Shown here piece by piece: positions 25,611-34,485 of a DNA stretch of 64,000 nucleotides. Under the pieces are notes generated by a model. It was given only the letters and a program-made list of their open reading frames with translations, ran no database searches and was not told the DNA's origin. Within the stretch, counting starts at the first letter, position 1; every line of letters begins with the position of its first letter. The translations under genes were made by a program, and so were the position numbers. Source of the DNA: Petrotoga mexicana DSM 14811 (GTDB lineage Bacteria; Thermotogota; Thermotogae; Petrotogales; Petrotogaceae); contig NZ_AZRN01000010.1 in assembly GCF_002895565.1 (NCBI RefSeq), positions 31,148 to 95,147 on the forward strand, read 5' to 3'.

Positions 25611-28600
25611 ATGAATAAAGGACTTTACGATCCAAAATTTGAGCATGATGCTTGTGGTGTTGGATTAGTTGCAAGTACAAAAGGAATAAAGTCACATGAA
25701 ATAGTTGACAAATCGTTGACTGTTTTAAAAAATATGGCTCATCGTGGTGCACGAGGCAGAGGAGAAAATGATGGGGACGGAGCAGGGGTACTGCTGCAGA
25801 TTCCTCATGATTTTTTAATAAAAGAATCAAAACACTTAGGATTCACTCTTCCAAATGAAAGTGAATATGCCGTGGGTATGATTTTCTGCCCGCGTGATAA
25901 AACTCTTACAAATATCTTCAAACAGCAATTTGAAAAAATAGCCACCAATCAAGGCCAAAAGGTGATAGGTTGGAGAGATGTACCTATCAATGAAGCATTT
26001 GTTGGCCCAACTGCATTAAAAAGTATGCCATCTTTTCTCCAAGTTTTTATCGTTAAGAATCCTACCTTGAAATCTAGAATAGAATTTGAAAGAAAATTAT
26101 ATCTAATTAGGAAAAAAAGTGAAAAGGAGATAAAAATACCGCACATATATCCAAATAAGGCCTTTTATATAGCCAGTTTATCTTCTAAAACAATTGTCTA
26201 TAAAGGGATGTTAACGGCGGAACAATTAAAGTACTTTTTCTCAGATTTGACTGATCCTCTTTTCAAATCAGCATTTTCTATTGTACACTCCAGATTCAGT
26301 ACGAACACATTTCCCAGTTGGGAAAGGGCTCATCCCTATAGGTATATGGTTCACAACGGAGAGATAAACACTATAATTGGTAACGTTAATTGGATGAGGG
26401 CAAGGCAATCCAAGGTAAGCACTGATATCTTTGGAGAAAACATCAACGATATTTTTCCCATAATCGATGAGGATGGTAGTGATTCAGCAATGTTTGACAA
26501 CAATTTAGAATTCCTTTATTTATCTGGTAGATCGTTACCACATTCGATAATGATGATGATGCCAGAACCTTGGGAAAACAATCAAACAATGGATGCAGAA
26601 AAGAAAGCTTTTTATGAATATCATAGTTGTTTGATGGAACCTTGGGATGGTCCCGCGGCGATTATTTTTACCGATGGCTTAAAGGTAGGAGCAACACTGG
26701 ACAGAAACGGATTGAGACCGTTAAGATACTACATAACGGAAGATGAATTGATTCTTGCTTCGGAAGCTGGGGTTCTTGAAATACCTCCTCAAAAGATTTT
26801 AAGGAAGGGAAGGATCACCTCAGGGAACATGTTGTTGTTGGATATTGAGAGTGGTCGAATACTAAATGACGAAGAGATAAAACGACCGATAATTTCAGAA
26901 AAGCCCTATTTCTCGTGGGTAAAAGAGAACATTGTGAATCTAGAAGACCTTCCTGAGCATTCAAAAAAGGGAAATATGGAAATCGATGAGGTACCTTTAA
27001 CTACAAAACAAAAATGTTTCGGATACACATTTGAAGATATTGAGATGATCATAGAACCTATGGTTATAGATGCTTCTGACCCCGTTGGGGCTATGGGGGA
27101 TGACACACCTTTGGCCGTTTTATCTGAACGTCCAAAGTTGTTGTATGAATATTTTAAACAGCTTTTCGCTCAAGTAACCAATCCTCCTATAGATGCGATA
27201 AGAGAAAAAATTATCACCTCTACCCATCTTTACATAGGTTCTGAAGGTAATCTTATTGATCCATCATCCATCAATTGTAGGCAAATTAAGATCAAAAACC
27301 CTATTCTCACCAACGATGAAATGGAAAAGATAAAAAATCTTGACTTAGAAGGTTTTAAAGCGATCACCTTACCCATCTTATACAAGGTAAAAGATGGAGA
27401 AGAAGGATTAAAAAAGGCGATTACAAAACTCTTTCAAAAAGCAGATTCTGTCATAAACGATGGTGTTAACATATTGATATTGACAGATAAAGGAGTTAAC
27501 CAAAATTATGCACCAATTCCAGCTTTATTGGCGGTATCGGGTCTTCATCACCATTTGGTTAGAAGAGAAAATAGAACAGAGATTGGAATAATTTTGGAAT
27601 CTGCAGAACCAAGAGAGGTACACCATTTTTGTACACTTCTAAGTTATGGAGCTTCTGCTATCAATCCATATCTCACCTATGAAAGTATTGAAAGTTTAGT
27701 TAACAAAGGTTACATTAAAGGTTTGAAATATGAAGAAGCCGTTCAAAGGTATAAAGATGCATCTTTGAAAGGTATTCAAAAAGTGTTATCAAAGCTTGGG
27801 ATATCAACCCTCCAAGGTTATCAAGGGGCTCAAACCTTTGAAATAGTAGGAATAAAAAAGTCTATCGTAGAGCAATTTTTTACAGGAACCACTTCACAAG
27901 TAGAAGGGATAGGCTTAAAAGAAATAGCTCAAGAAGTTTCTAAACGCCATTCGAGTGCATTTAATCAGTTTAATAGAGGAGCGTTACTTGATTCAGAAGG
28001 TCTTATGAAATGGAGGGCAAAAGGTGAGTATCACTTGTACAACCCTAAATCCATTTATTATTTACAAAATGCTGTTAAAAACAACGATTATGAACTTTTC
28101 AAAAAGTTTTCACAATCTATAGTCGATGAAGACGCAAAATTATACAGTTTGAGAAGTCTTTTTGAGTTCAATTTCGATAAAACGAAAGCAATTCCCCTTG
28201 ACGAAGTAGAACCTGTCGAATCGATTGTTAAAAGGTTCAAAACAGGAGCTATGTCTTTTGGTTCAATAAGCCAAGAAGCCCACGAAACCATAGCAATAGC
28301 TATGAATCGAATAGGTGCAAAGAGTAATACAGGTGAAGGAGGGGAGGATTCAAACCGTTTTGCAAAAGAACAAAATAGGGATTCAAAGAATAGCTCAATA
28401 AAGCAGGTGGCTTCTGGAAGATTCGGAGTCACGATCGACTACTTAAACAACGCTCAAGAGATCCAAATAAAGGTAGCCCAAGGTGCAAAACCTGGAGAAG
28501 GGGGAGAGCTACCTGGGAATAAGGTCTATCCATGGGTAGCAAAGGTAAGGAACTCTATTCCAGGAGTTACTCTCATTTCACCTCCTCCACATCACGATAT

Positions 28601-30191
28601 CTACTCGATAGAAGATTTAGCAGAATTGATATACGACCTAAAAAACGCCAATAGAAACGCTCGAATAAACGTAAAATTGGTTTCAAAATCTGGTGTAGGA
28701 ACCATAGCAGCGGGTGTAGCAAAAGCTGGAGCGGATGTAATATTGATAAGCGGTTTTGATGGTGGTACCGGAGCTTCGCCACGTACTAGTATAAGGCATG
28801 CAGGTTTGCCATGGGAATTAGGATTAGCTGAAACTCATCAGACCTTGGTGTTGAACAAGTTGAGAGACAGGGTCACTTTGGAAACGGATGGTAAGTTGCT
28901 AACTGGAAAAGACATAGTGATTGCAGCACTTTTAGGCGCAGAAGAGTTTGGATTTGCCACAATTGTGTTAGTTGCCTTAGGTTGTGTCATGATGAGAGTT
29001 TGCAATTTGGATACATGTCCTGTGGGAATTGCGATACAAAACCCTGTACTGAGAAAAAATTTCAAAGGTGATCCTCAATACATTGTCAACCTCATGTACT
29101 TTCTCGCATCTGAAGTAAGGGAATATATGGCCAAGTTAGGATTCAGAACGTTTAGTGAAATGGTGGGACGTGTTGATAAATTAAGACAAAAAGAAATAAA
29201 AAGTCATTGGAAAGCACATAGTATTGATCTTTCAAAATTATTATACAAACCAGAAATAAAAGATTACTCATTCAGCCAATATCCTAAACCAATAAATAAC
29301 GGATTATCAGATATCTTGGATATAACCAAATTACTTCCCATTTGCCAGAATGCATTAGAAAATGGTGAAAAGATTGAGGCCACTTTAGCTATAAAAAATG
29401 TGAATAGAACCGTTGGAACAATTTTGGGAAGCGAAATAATTAAAAGGTATGGTGAGGAAGGTCTGCCTGAAGATACAATAAAAATACATTTCAAAGGATC
29501 AGCTGGCCAAAGTTTTGGAGCCTTCATTCCCAAGGGGGAAACGTTGATATTAGAAGGCGATTCAAACGATTACATAGCGAAAGGTTTATCGGGTGGAAAA
29601 ATTATAGTATACCCCCCGAAGGATTCTCGATTCTATGATGAAGAAAATGTAATTGTTGGTAACGTTGCATTGTATGGAGCAACAAGCGGTGAAACATACA
29701 TCAGTGGTTTAGCGGGTGAACGCTTCGCAGTCAGAAACAGTGGCTCTACTGCTGTGGTTGAAGGTGTTGGCGAACATGGCTGTGAATATATGACTGGTGG
29801 AAAGGTTGTTATACTTGGTAAAACGGGTAGAAACTTTGCCGCAGGTATGTCAGGTGGAATAGCTTACGTATATGACAAAGACAATAGCTTTGAATCGAAA
29901 TGTAACAAAGACACTGTTTTGTTGGAAAAAGTTGAAGATGAGAATGAAAAGAACGAAATAAAAGAGTTGATAAAAAAACATTATAAGTACACGAGTAGTA
30001 ATGTGGCTAAAAACATTTTGAACAACTGGGGGAAAACTAAGGAAAGATTCGTTAAGGTTATACCAAAAGATTACAAAAGAATGATGGATGTTGTAAATAG
30101 GATGCATATTGAAGGAATTACTGGCGAAGAAGCTCTTATGAAGGCATTTGAAGAGAATTACAAGCAACAATCTTTGGTTCAAACGCATTGA
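25611..30191 (+). CDS. gltB: glutamate synthase large subunit
   Basis: A 1526-residue glutamine-dependent glutamate synthase alpha subunit. Domains in order: class II amidotransferase, whose likely catalytic Cys15 in HDACGVGLVAS would be exposed by removal of a 14-residue propeptide; central domain (~460-750); FMN synthase barrel (~800-1180) with GEGGEDSNRF, GEGGELPGNKVYPWVAKVR and 3Fe-4S cysteines in CVMMRVCNLDTCPVGIA; and the C-terminal beta-helix (~1230-1490) with repeated Gly motifs such as GLSGGKIIVYPP. GGAGGGAGGG precedes the ATG. It is followed after 30 bases by gltD. Confidence 0.97.
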   Translation: MNKGLYDPKFEHDACGVGLVASTKGIKSHEIVDKSLTVLKNMAHRGARGRGENDGDGAGVLLQIPHDFLIKESKHLGFTLPNESEYAVGMIFCPRDKTLTNIFKQQFEKIATNQGQKVIGWRDVPINEAFVGPTALKSMPSFLQVFIVKNPTLKSRIEFERKLYLIRKKSEKEIKIPHIYPNKAFYIASLSSKTIVYKGMLTAEQLKYFFSDLTDPLFKSAFSIVHSRFSTNTFPSWERAHPYRYMVHNGEINTIIGNVNWMRARQSKVSTDIFGENINDIFPIIDEDGSDSAMFDNNLEFLYLSGRSLPHSIMMMMPEPWENNQTMDAEKKAFYEYHSCLMEPWDGPAAIIFTDGLKVGATLDRNGLRPLRYYITEDELILASEAGVLEIPPQKILRKGRITSGNMLLLDIESGRILNDEEIKRPIISEKPYFSWVKENIVNLEDLPEHSKKGNMEIDEVPLTTKQKCFGYTFEDIEMIIEPMVIDASDPVGAMGDDTPLAVLSERPKLLYEYFKQLFAQVTNPPIDAIREKIITSTHLYIGSEGNLIDPSSINCRQIKIKNPILTNDEMEKIKNLDLEGFKAITLPILYKVKDGEEGLKKAITKLFQKADSVINDGVNILILTDKGVNQNYAPIPALLAVSGLHHHLVRRENRTEIGIILESAEPREVHHFCTLLSYGASAINPYLTYESIESLVNKGYIKGLKYEEAVQRYKDASLKGIQKVLSKLGISTLQGYQGAQTFEIVGIKKSIVEQFFTGTTSQVEGIGLKEIAQEVSKRHSSAFNQFNRGALLDSEGLMKWRAKGEYHLYNPKSIYYLQNAVKNNDYELFKKFSQSIVDEDAKLYSLRSLFEFNFDKTKAIPLDEVEPVESIVKRFKTGAMSFGSISQEAHETIAIAMNRIGAKSNTGEGGEDSNRFAKEQNRDSKNSSIKQVASGRFGVTIDYLNNAQEIQIKVAQGAKPGEGGELPGNKVYPWVAKVRNSIPGVTLISPPPHHDIYSIEDLAELIYDLKNANRNARINVKLVSKSGVGTIAAGVAKAGADVILISGFDGGTGASPRTSIRHAGLPWELGLAETHQTLVLNKLRDRVTLETDGKLLTGKDIVIAALLGAEEFGFATIVLVALGCVMMRVCNLDTCPVGIAIQNPVLRKNFKGDPQYIVNLMYFLASEVREYMAKLGFRTFSEMVGRVDKLRQKEIKSHWKAHSIDLSKLLYKPEIKDYSFSQYPKPINNGLSDILDITKLLPICQNALENGEKIEATLAIKNVNRTVGTILGSEIIKRYGEEGLPEDTIKIHFKGSAGQSFGAFIPKGETLILEGDSNDYIAKGLSGGKIIVYPPKDSRFYDEENVIVGNVALYGATSGETYISGLAGERFAVRNSGSTAVVEGVGEHGCEYMTGGKVVILGKTGRNFAAGMSGGIAYVYDKDNSFESKCNKDTVLLEKVEDENEKNEIKELIKKHYKYTSSNVAKNILNNWGKTKERFVKVIPKDYKRMMDVVNRMHIEGITGEEALMKAFEENYKQQSLVQTH

Positions 30192-30221
30192 ACATTAGAA
30201 ATTTGTAAAGGAGGTCACTAT

Positions 30222-31742
30222 ATGGGCGACCCACAAGGATTTCTAAAGTACGAAAGAAAAAACCCTGAAGAAAGACCCCCAAAAATGAGAATAAATGATT
30301 GGGAAGAATTATATATAGAAATGGAAAAAGACGAACTCCGAATACAAGCAGCAAGATGTATGAACTGTGGCACGCCGTTTTGTCACTCTGGTATATTGAT
30401 AAATAATATGGTTTCAGGGTGCCCCTTGAATAATTTGATTCCAGAATGGAACGATTTAGTCTATAGAAACCTTTGGAGAGAAGCTTATGAAAGGTTGATC
30501 GAAACAAACAGTTTCCCGGAGTTCACAGGCAGGGTCTGTCCGGCTCCTTGCGAAAAAGCTTGTGTAAACAATTTGGTAAAGGATCCAGTTTCCATTAAAA
30601 GTATTGAATATTATATCATAGAAGAAGCGTTCAAAAATGGTTGGGTAGAAGAGGATAAACCATCTTACTCTACTGGTAAAAAGGTAGCTGTTGTAGGTTC
30701 TGGACCGGCAGGGTTGTCGTGTGCTTGGGAGTTAAACAGATATGGTCATGAAGTTACCGTTTTTGAAAAGAACGAATACCCAGGGGGCTTATTAACTTAC
30801 GGCATACCAAATATGAAATTGGACAAAAAGATTGTAAAAAGGCGTATAGAATTGATGGGAAAATCAGGTATACAATTCAAGACTAATGTGGACGTTGGTA
30901 AAGATTACCCAGTTCAAAAGCTAAAAGAAGAATTTGATGCCGTTGTATTATGTGGAGGTACCGCTAAAGCGAGGGATCTAAATGTGGAAGGAAGAAATCT
31001 AAAAGGGATATACTTTGCCACAGAATTTTTGAAGAGTGCGAACGAGAGAATACTGTCTCGACTTTTAAAAAGTGAAAAAGATATTGAGGAGATCTCTGCC
31101 AAGGGTAAAAATGTTATCGTAATCGGAGGAGGCGATACAGGAACGGATTGTGTGGGAGTTAGTTTAAGGCAGGGTTGTAAAAGTGTGGTACAGTTTGAAA
31201 TTATGGACAAACCTCCACTTTTAAGGAGGCAAAACAATCCTTGGCCAGAATGGCCCAAGGTTTTAACTGTTGATTATGCTCAGGAGGAATATGCCGAACA
31301 ATTCGGTAAAGATCCAAGATTGTACAATATTTCAACTAGAAGATTTGTTGGAGATACAAAAGGCAAAGTTAAAGAGGTTCATACCGTTGAAGTAGAATGG
31401 GAACATGATAAAACAGGGAAATTGTTTCTAAGAGAAATAGATGGAACAGAAAAGGTATGGAAGGCAGATTTAGTTCTGTTAGCCTTGGGATTCTTAGGCC
31501 CTGAAAACTATTTAATTGAGCAATTAAATGTAGAAACAAATAAAAGATCAAACGTTAAAACCGGAGAAGGAAAATATTCGACAAATGTGGAAGAGATTTT
31601 TTCAGCTGGAGATATGAGAAGGGGACAAAGTTTGGTAGTATGGGCAATAAATGAAGGGAAACAAGCGGCTAAAGAGTGTAATGAATACTTAATTTCTTCC
31701 AATAATAACAATAATAAACAGCGTCGGCTCAAAACGCTGTAG
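30222..31742 (+). CDS. gltD: glutamate synthase small subunit
   Basis: A 506-residue beta subunit that passes electrons from NAD(P)H through FAD and 4Fe-4S clusters to GltB. N-terminal cluster cysteines are in CMNCGTPFCHSG, GCPLNNLIPEWN and CPAPCEKAC. The FAD site is VAVVGSGPAGLSCAWEL (residue ~148) and the NAD(P)H site is VIVIGGGDTGTDC (~300), with FSAGDMRRGQSLVVWAI near the end. The last codons (polar, Asn-rich) form part of a hairpin arm that can pair with sequence after the stop codon. Confidence 0.96.
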   Translation: MGDPQGFLKYERKNPEERPPKMRINDWEELYIEMEKDELRIQAARCMNCGTPFCHSGILINNMVSGCPLNNLIPEWNDLVYRNLWREAYERLIETNSFPEFTGRVCPAPCEKACVNNLVKDPVSIKSIEYYIIEEAFKNGWVEEDKPSYSTGKKVAVVGSGPAGLSCAWELNRYGHEVTVFEKNEYPGGLLTYGIPNMKLDKKIVKRRIELMGKSGIQFKTNVDVGKDYPVQKLKEEFDAVVLCGGTAKARDLNVEGRNLKGIYFATEFLKSANERILSRLLKSEKDIEEISAKGKNVIVIGGGDTGTDCVGVSLRQGCKSVVQFEIMDKPPLLRRQNNPWPEWPKVLTVDYAQEEYAEQFGKDPRLYNISTRRFVGDTKGKVKEVHTVEVEWEHDKTGKLFLREIDGTEKVWKADLVLLALGFLGPENYLIEQLNVETNKRSNVKTGEGKYSTNVEEIFSAGDMRRGQSLVVWAINEGKQAAKECNEYLISSNNNNNKQRRLKTL

Positions 31743-31791
31743 TATTGTTGTTATAAAGCCGACGCAGAAAAATTAATGCGTCGGTTTTTTT
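31721..31791 (+). terminator. terminator with competing upstream arm (possible attenuator) between gltD and amtB
   Basis: Arm 2, AGCCGACGC (31757-31765), can pair with arm 1, GCGTCGGCT (31721-31729), which lies in the last codons of gltD. It can also pair with arm 3, GCGTCGG (31778-31784), which is followed by seven T residues. The arm 2/3 hairpin (stem up to TGCGTCGG with CCGACGCA) is a standard terminator. The two pairings exclude each other. Confidence 0.75.
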
Positions 31792-31877
31792 ATTTGGTAA
31801 AAGGAGGTGAAAAAAGTCTAGGTTAAGCACCATATTCTGGGGTTTGTAAAAAATCAAAAAAGGAGTGTGAGGGTATT

Positions 31878-33203
31878 ATGAAGAGAGCTTGGAAGAGTTT
31901 GTTGATGTTGTCGGTTGCCTTTATTGTTCCAACCGCCTTACTCGCAGATAGTATTACTATGGAGGAAGTGGTACGCTCCATTGATACTATGTGGACTTTA
32001 CTCGCAGCGTTTTTAGTGTTTTTTATGCAAGCTGGATTTGTGCTCGTGGAAGCAGGGTTTACAAGATCAAAGAATACGGTAAACATCATTATGAAAAATT
32101 TTACTGATTTTTTGGTCGGCTCAATACTTTACTGGATAGTAGGATTTACAATTATGTTCGGAGTTGGAAATGGTTTCATAGGTTGGCAAGGAAGTTTTGA
32201 ATATCTGGGGTTAAACATTCCGCTTAACGCTTTTTTAATATTCCAGACGGTATTTGCTGCAACCGCTGCAACTATTGTATCCGGAGCGATGGCGGAAAGA
32301 ACTAAATTCACTGGCTATCTGATCTACAGTGTTTTCATCAGTGCATTTATATATCCCATAGTTGGTCATTGGATATGGGGTGGAGGTTGGTTATCAGATA
32401 TGGTCGATTTTGCAGGTTCCACAGTTGTCCATTCTGTAGGCGGCTGGGCAGCACTGATGGGAACAATGGTTTTAGGACCAAGAACCGGTAAATACAGATC
32501 AGATGGAACGCCGAACAAGATACCAGGACATAGCTTAGTTTTAGCTGCTTTGGGTGTTTTCATCCTATGGTTTGGATGGTTTGGTTTTAACCCAGGAAGT
32601 ACCATTTCGGGTTTAAATCTCAAAATCGGTGATATAGCAATGACCACAAATTTAGCTGCCTCGGCAGGAGGATTAGGAGCATTGACGATAGGTTGGTTTA
32701 TCTACAAAAAACCGGATGTCAACTCTACCCTAAATGGTGTTTTAGCTGGATTAGTGGGGATCACTGCCGGTTGTGCCAGCGTTACAAACGTTGGAGCTGC
32801 AATAATAGGAGCTTTATCCGGTAGTTTAGTTGTGTTAGCTATAGAATTTTTTGACAAAATACATATTGATGATCCAGTTGGAGCAATCTCTGTGCACGGG
32901 GTTGGTGGAGTATTCGGTACATTAATGGTTGGGATATTCGCTGTGGACGGTGGATTGCTCTACGGTGGAGGAGTAAACCTGTTTTTAACCCAGCTTAAAG
33001 GGGTGTTAGCTGTTGCAGGTTGGACCCTTGCAACTACTTACATTCTTTTTAAAAGTATCGATTTAACAATAGGTTTGAGGATTGATTCTACTAGTGAAAT
33101 AGAGGGCTTAGATTTTGTAGAACATGGATCTGTCAGTTATCCTGATTTAACTCCGCTTAAAGGGCGAAGCGTGAGAGTAAAAATTGATGAGGAGGGTGAA
33201 TAA
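31878..33203 (+). CDS. amtB: ammonium transporter
   Basis: A 441-residue Amt/Rh channel with a cleavable N-terminal signal sequence (LLMLSVAFIVPTALLA) and about 11 membrane helices. Conserved parts are FFMQAGFVLVEAGFTRSKNTVNI, SGAMAERTKF, VHSVGGWAALMGTMVLGPR (pore His region), LVLAALGVFILWFGWFGFNPGS and the second pore His in AISVHGVGGVFG. It moves ammonium into the cell, and the PII gene follows at once, the usual amtB-glnK pairing in which PII blocks the channel under nitrogen excess. Confidence 0.96.
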   Translation: MKRAWKSLLMLSVAFIVPTALLADSITMEEVVRSIDTMWTLLAAFLVFFMQAGFVLVEAGFTRSKNTVNIIMKNFTDFLVGSILYWIVGFTIMFGVGNGFIGWQGSFEYLGLNIPLNAFLIFQTVFAATAATIVSGAMAERTKFTGYLIYSVFISAFIYPIVGHWIWGGGWLSDMVDFAGSTVVHSVGGWAALMGTMVLGPRTGKYRSDGTPNKIPGHSLVLAALGVFILWFGWFGFNPGSTISGLNLKIGDIAMTTNLAASAGGLGALTIGWFIYKKPDVNSTLNGVLAGLVGITAGCASVTNVGAAIIGALSGSLVVLAIEFFDKIHIDDPVGAISVHGVGGVFGTLMVGIFAVDGGLLYGGGVNLFLTQLKGVLAVAGWTLATTYILFKSIDLTIGLRIDSTSEIEGLDFVEHGSVSYPDLTPLKGRSVRVKIDEEGE

Positions 33204-33204
33204 T

Positions 33205-33540
33205 ATGGGATACAAAAAAATTGAATGCTTTATTAGGCCAGAAAAATTTGAGGAAGTCATTGTAGGATTAGAAAAAGTAGGTATCGAGGGCATTAATGTT
33301 GATAAGATCTATGGATATGGTAGTCAAAAAGGTGAGGAAAAAGAGGTAGAAAATTACAAACAGAAAAAAGAATATGAAGTAAAATTCAAGGAAAAGATCA
33401 AGTTAGAAATAGTTACCGAAGAAAGTAAAGTTGAAAAAATTATAGAAACTATAAAAACACATGCGCAAACAGGTAAGATAGGTGATGGAAAGATTTATAT
33501 TACACCGATAGAAGAAAGTATAAAAATACGAACCACTTAA
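33205..33540 (+). CDS. nitrogen regulatory protein PII (GlnB/GlnK family)
   Basis: A 111-residue trimeric signal protein that reads 2-oxoglutarate and ATP/ADP and probably gates AmtB. It starts at ATG 33205 after GGAGGGTG, just behind amtB. The N-terminus YKKIECFIRPEKFEEV and the C-terminal HAQTGKIGDGKIYITPIEE are standard. The T-loop (GYGSQKGEEKEVENYKQKKEYEVKF) is about four residues longer and more charged than the usual GRQKGHTELYRG type, though a tyrosine is present. In-frame sequence before ATG 33205 overlaps amtB and is not counted. Confidence 0.93.
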   Translation: MGYKKIECFIRPEKFEEVIVGLEKVGIEGINVDKIYGYGSQKGEEKEVENYKQKKEYEVKFKEKIKLEIVTEESKVEKIIETIKTHAQTGKIGDGKIYITPIEESIKIRTT

Positions 33541-33545
33541 ATAAA

Positions 33546-33572
33546 AATGCGCCCAAAGGGCGCATTTGTTTC
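33546..33572 (+). terminator. terminator after the PII gene
   Basis: A nine-base-pair stem, AATGCGCCC with GGGCGCATT, loop AAA, followed by TGTTT. Confidence 0.8.
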
Positions 33573-33602
33573 GTTGGTGGAATCAATACGAATTATTATC
33601 CT

Positions 33603-34379
33603 TCATTGAAATTTTTGAATATTTTTTAAATTATTTAGCAGATCTTGAATAATGTAAGGATTGCAGTAAAGAGCATCCGCCTGGAAAATATTTGCATTTT
33701 TTCCATTGATATCTACAATTTCCCCGCCAGCTTCCTCTAATATTAAATGACCTGCTGCTACATCCCATGGATGAGATCTTATAGATATGAAGGCATCCAA
33801 AAAACCCGATGCCACATAAGCGATCTGCAAGGCAGCGGTACCAAACAATCTAATCCTCATAACTTTTTCTTCCAACGCTTTAAAATATTTGTATGTATTC
33901 CCTCTCTCATTTCCAAGAGAAATCATAGCATCTTCAAAATTTTTTGCCCAGTTTGGTCTCAATCTTTCATCGTTTAAATAAGCGCCATTGTTTTTTGTGG
34001 CAGAGTAAAAAAGGTTCATAAAAGGTGAATAGATGATACCTATCGTTGGTTCTTTGTTTTCAACATATGCTACTGAGATACAATGTTCTGGCAAACCCCT
34101 TGAAAAATTTACCGTACCGTCTATAGGGTCTATAACCCAATATTCGTTTTTATCAGGAGTTTGGGTTAGTCCTGATTCTTCTGCTAAAAATAATGAATTT
34201 GGGAAACTTTTATTTATCTCTTCTATTAGGTATTCCTGTATTTGGTAATCTACATCGGTTACAAGATCGGTTCGAGATTTTTTTGAATTAACATGGAAAT
34301 TCTCGGTGCTCCACACTTTTAATTTTTCTCCCGCATTATAAACTATTCTTTTTATTACAATGAAATCATTTTTTGTCAA
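33603..34379 (-). CDS. inositol monophosphatase family protein (SuhB-like)
   Basis: A 258-residue Mg-dependent phosphatase. Metal-binding motifs are visible: LAEESG, WVIDPIDGTVNFSRG and the C-terminal HPWDVAAGHLILEEAGGEIVD. Likely substrates are inositol-1-phosphate or fructose bisphosphate. It starts with TTG 34379, with AGGAGG eight bases before. A G-rich repeat in the same orientation lies 55 bases upstream. It is convergent with the PII gene and follows the GH13 gene. Confidence 0.9.
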   Translation of the reverse strand: MTKNDFIVIKRIVYNAGEKLKVWSTENFHVNSKKSRTDLVTDVDYQIQEYLIEEINKSFPNSLFLAEESGLTQTPDKNEYWVIDPIDGTVNFSRGLPEHCISVAYVENKEPTIGIIYSPFMNLFYSATKNNGAYLNDERLRPNWAKNFEDAMISLGNERGNTYKYFKALEEKVMRIRLFGTAALQIAYVASGFLDAFISIRSHPWDVAAGHLILEEAGGEIVDINGKNANIFQADALYCNPYIIQDLLNNLKNIQKFQ

Positions 34380-34434
34380 TCGTTTTTCCTCCTAAAAAGG
34401 GTTTTCGGTCTTTAGAAACTCTAAAACGTGCTTT

Positions 34435-34463
34435 AACGCCCCTTCGCCCCGCTCCCCACCCTA
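34435..34463 (-). repeat. G-rich 5'-UTR repeat, copy 5
   Basis: On the minus strand it reads as a full four-G-run element followed by CGAAGGGGCGTT and then GTTTTAGAGTTTCTAAAGA, the best example of the downstream hairpin. It lies between the GH13 gene and the phosphatase gene, in the same orientation, ending about 55 bases before the TTG start. Confidence 0.88.
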
Positions 34464-34485
34464 CAATTTGTTCCTCGGGGCGATT

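Noticed and set aside
24167..33540. Sigma-54 promoters for the nitrogen genes
   Set aside because: No -24/-12 GG-N10-GC pairs with proper context were found; the visible promoters are of the -35/-10 type.
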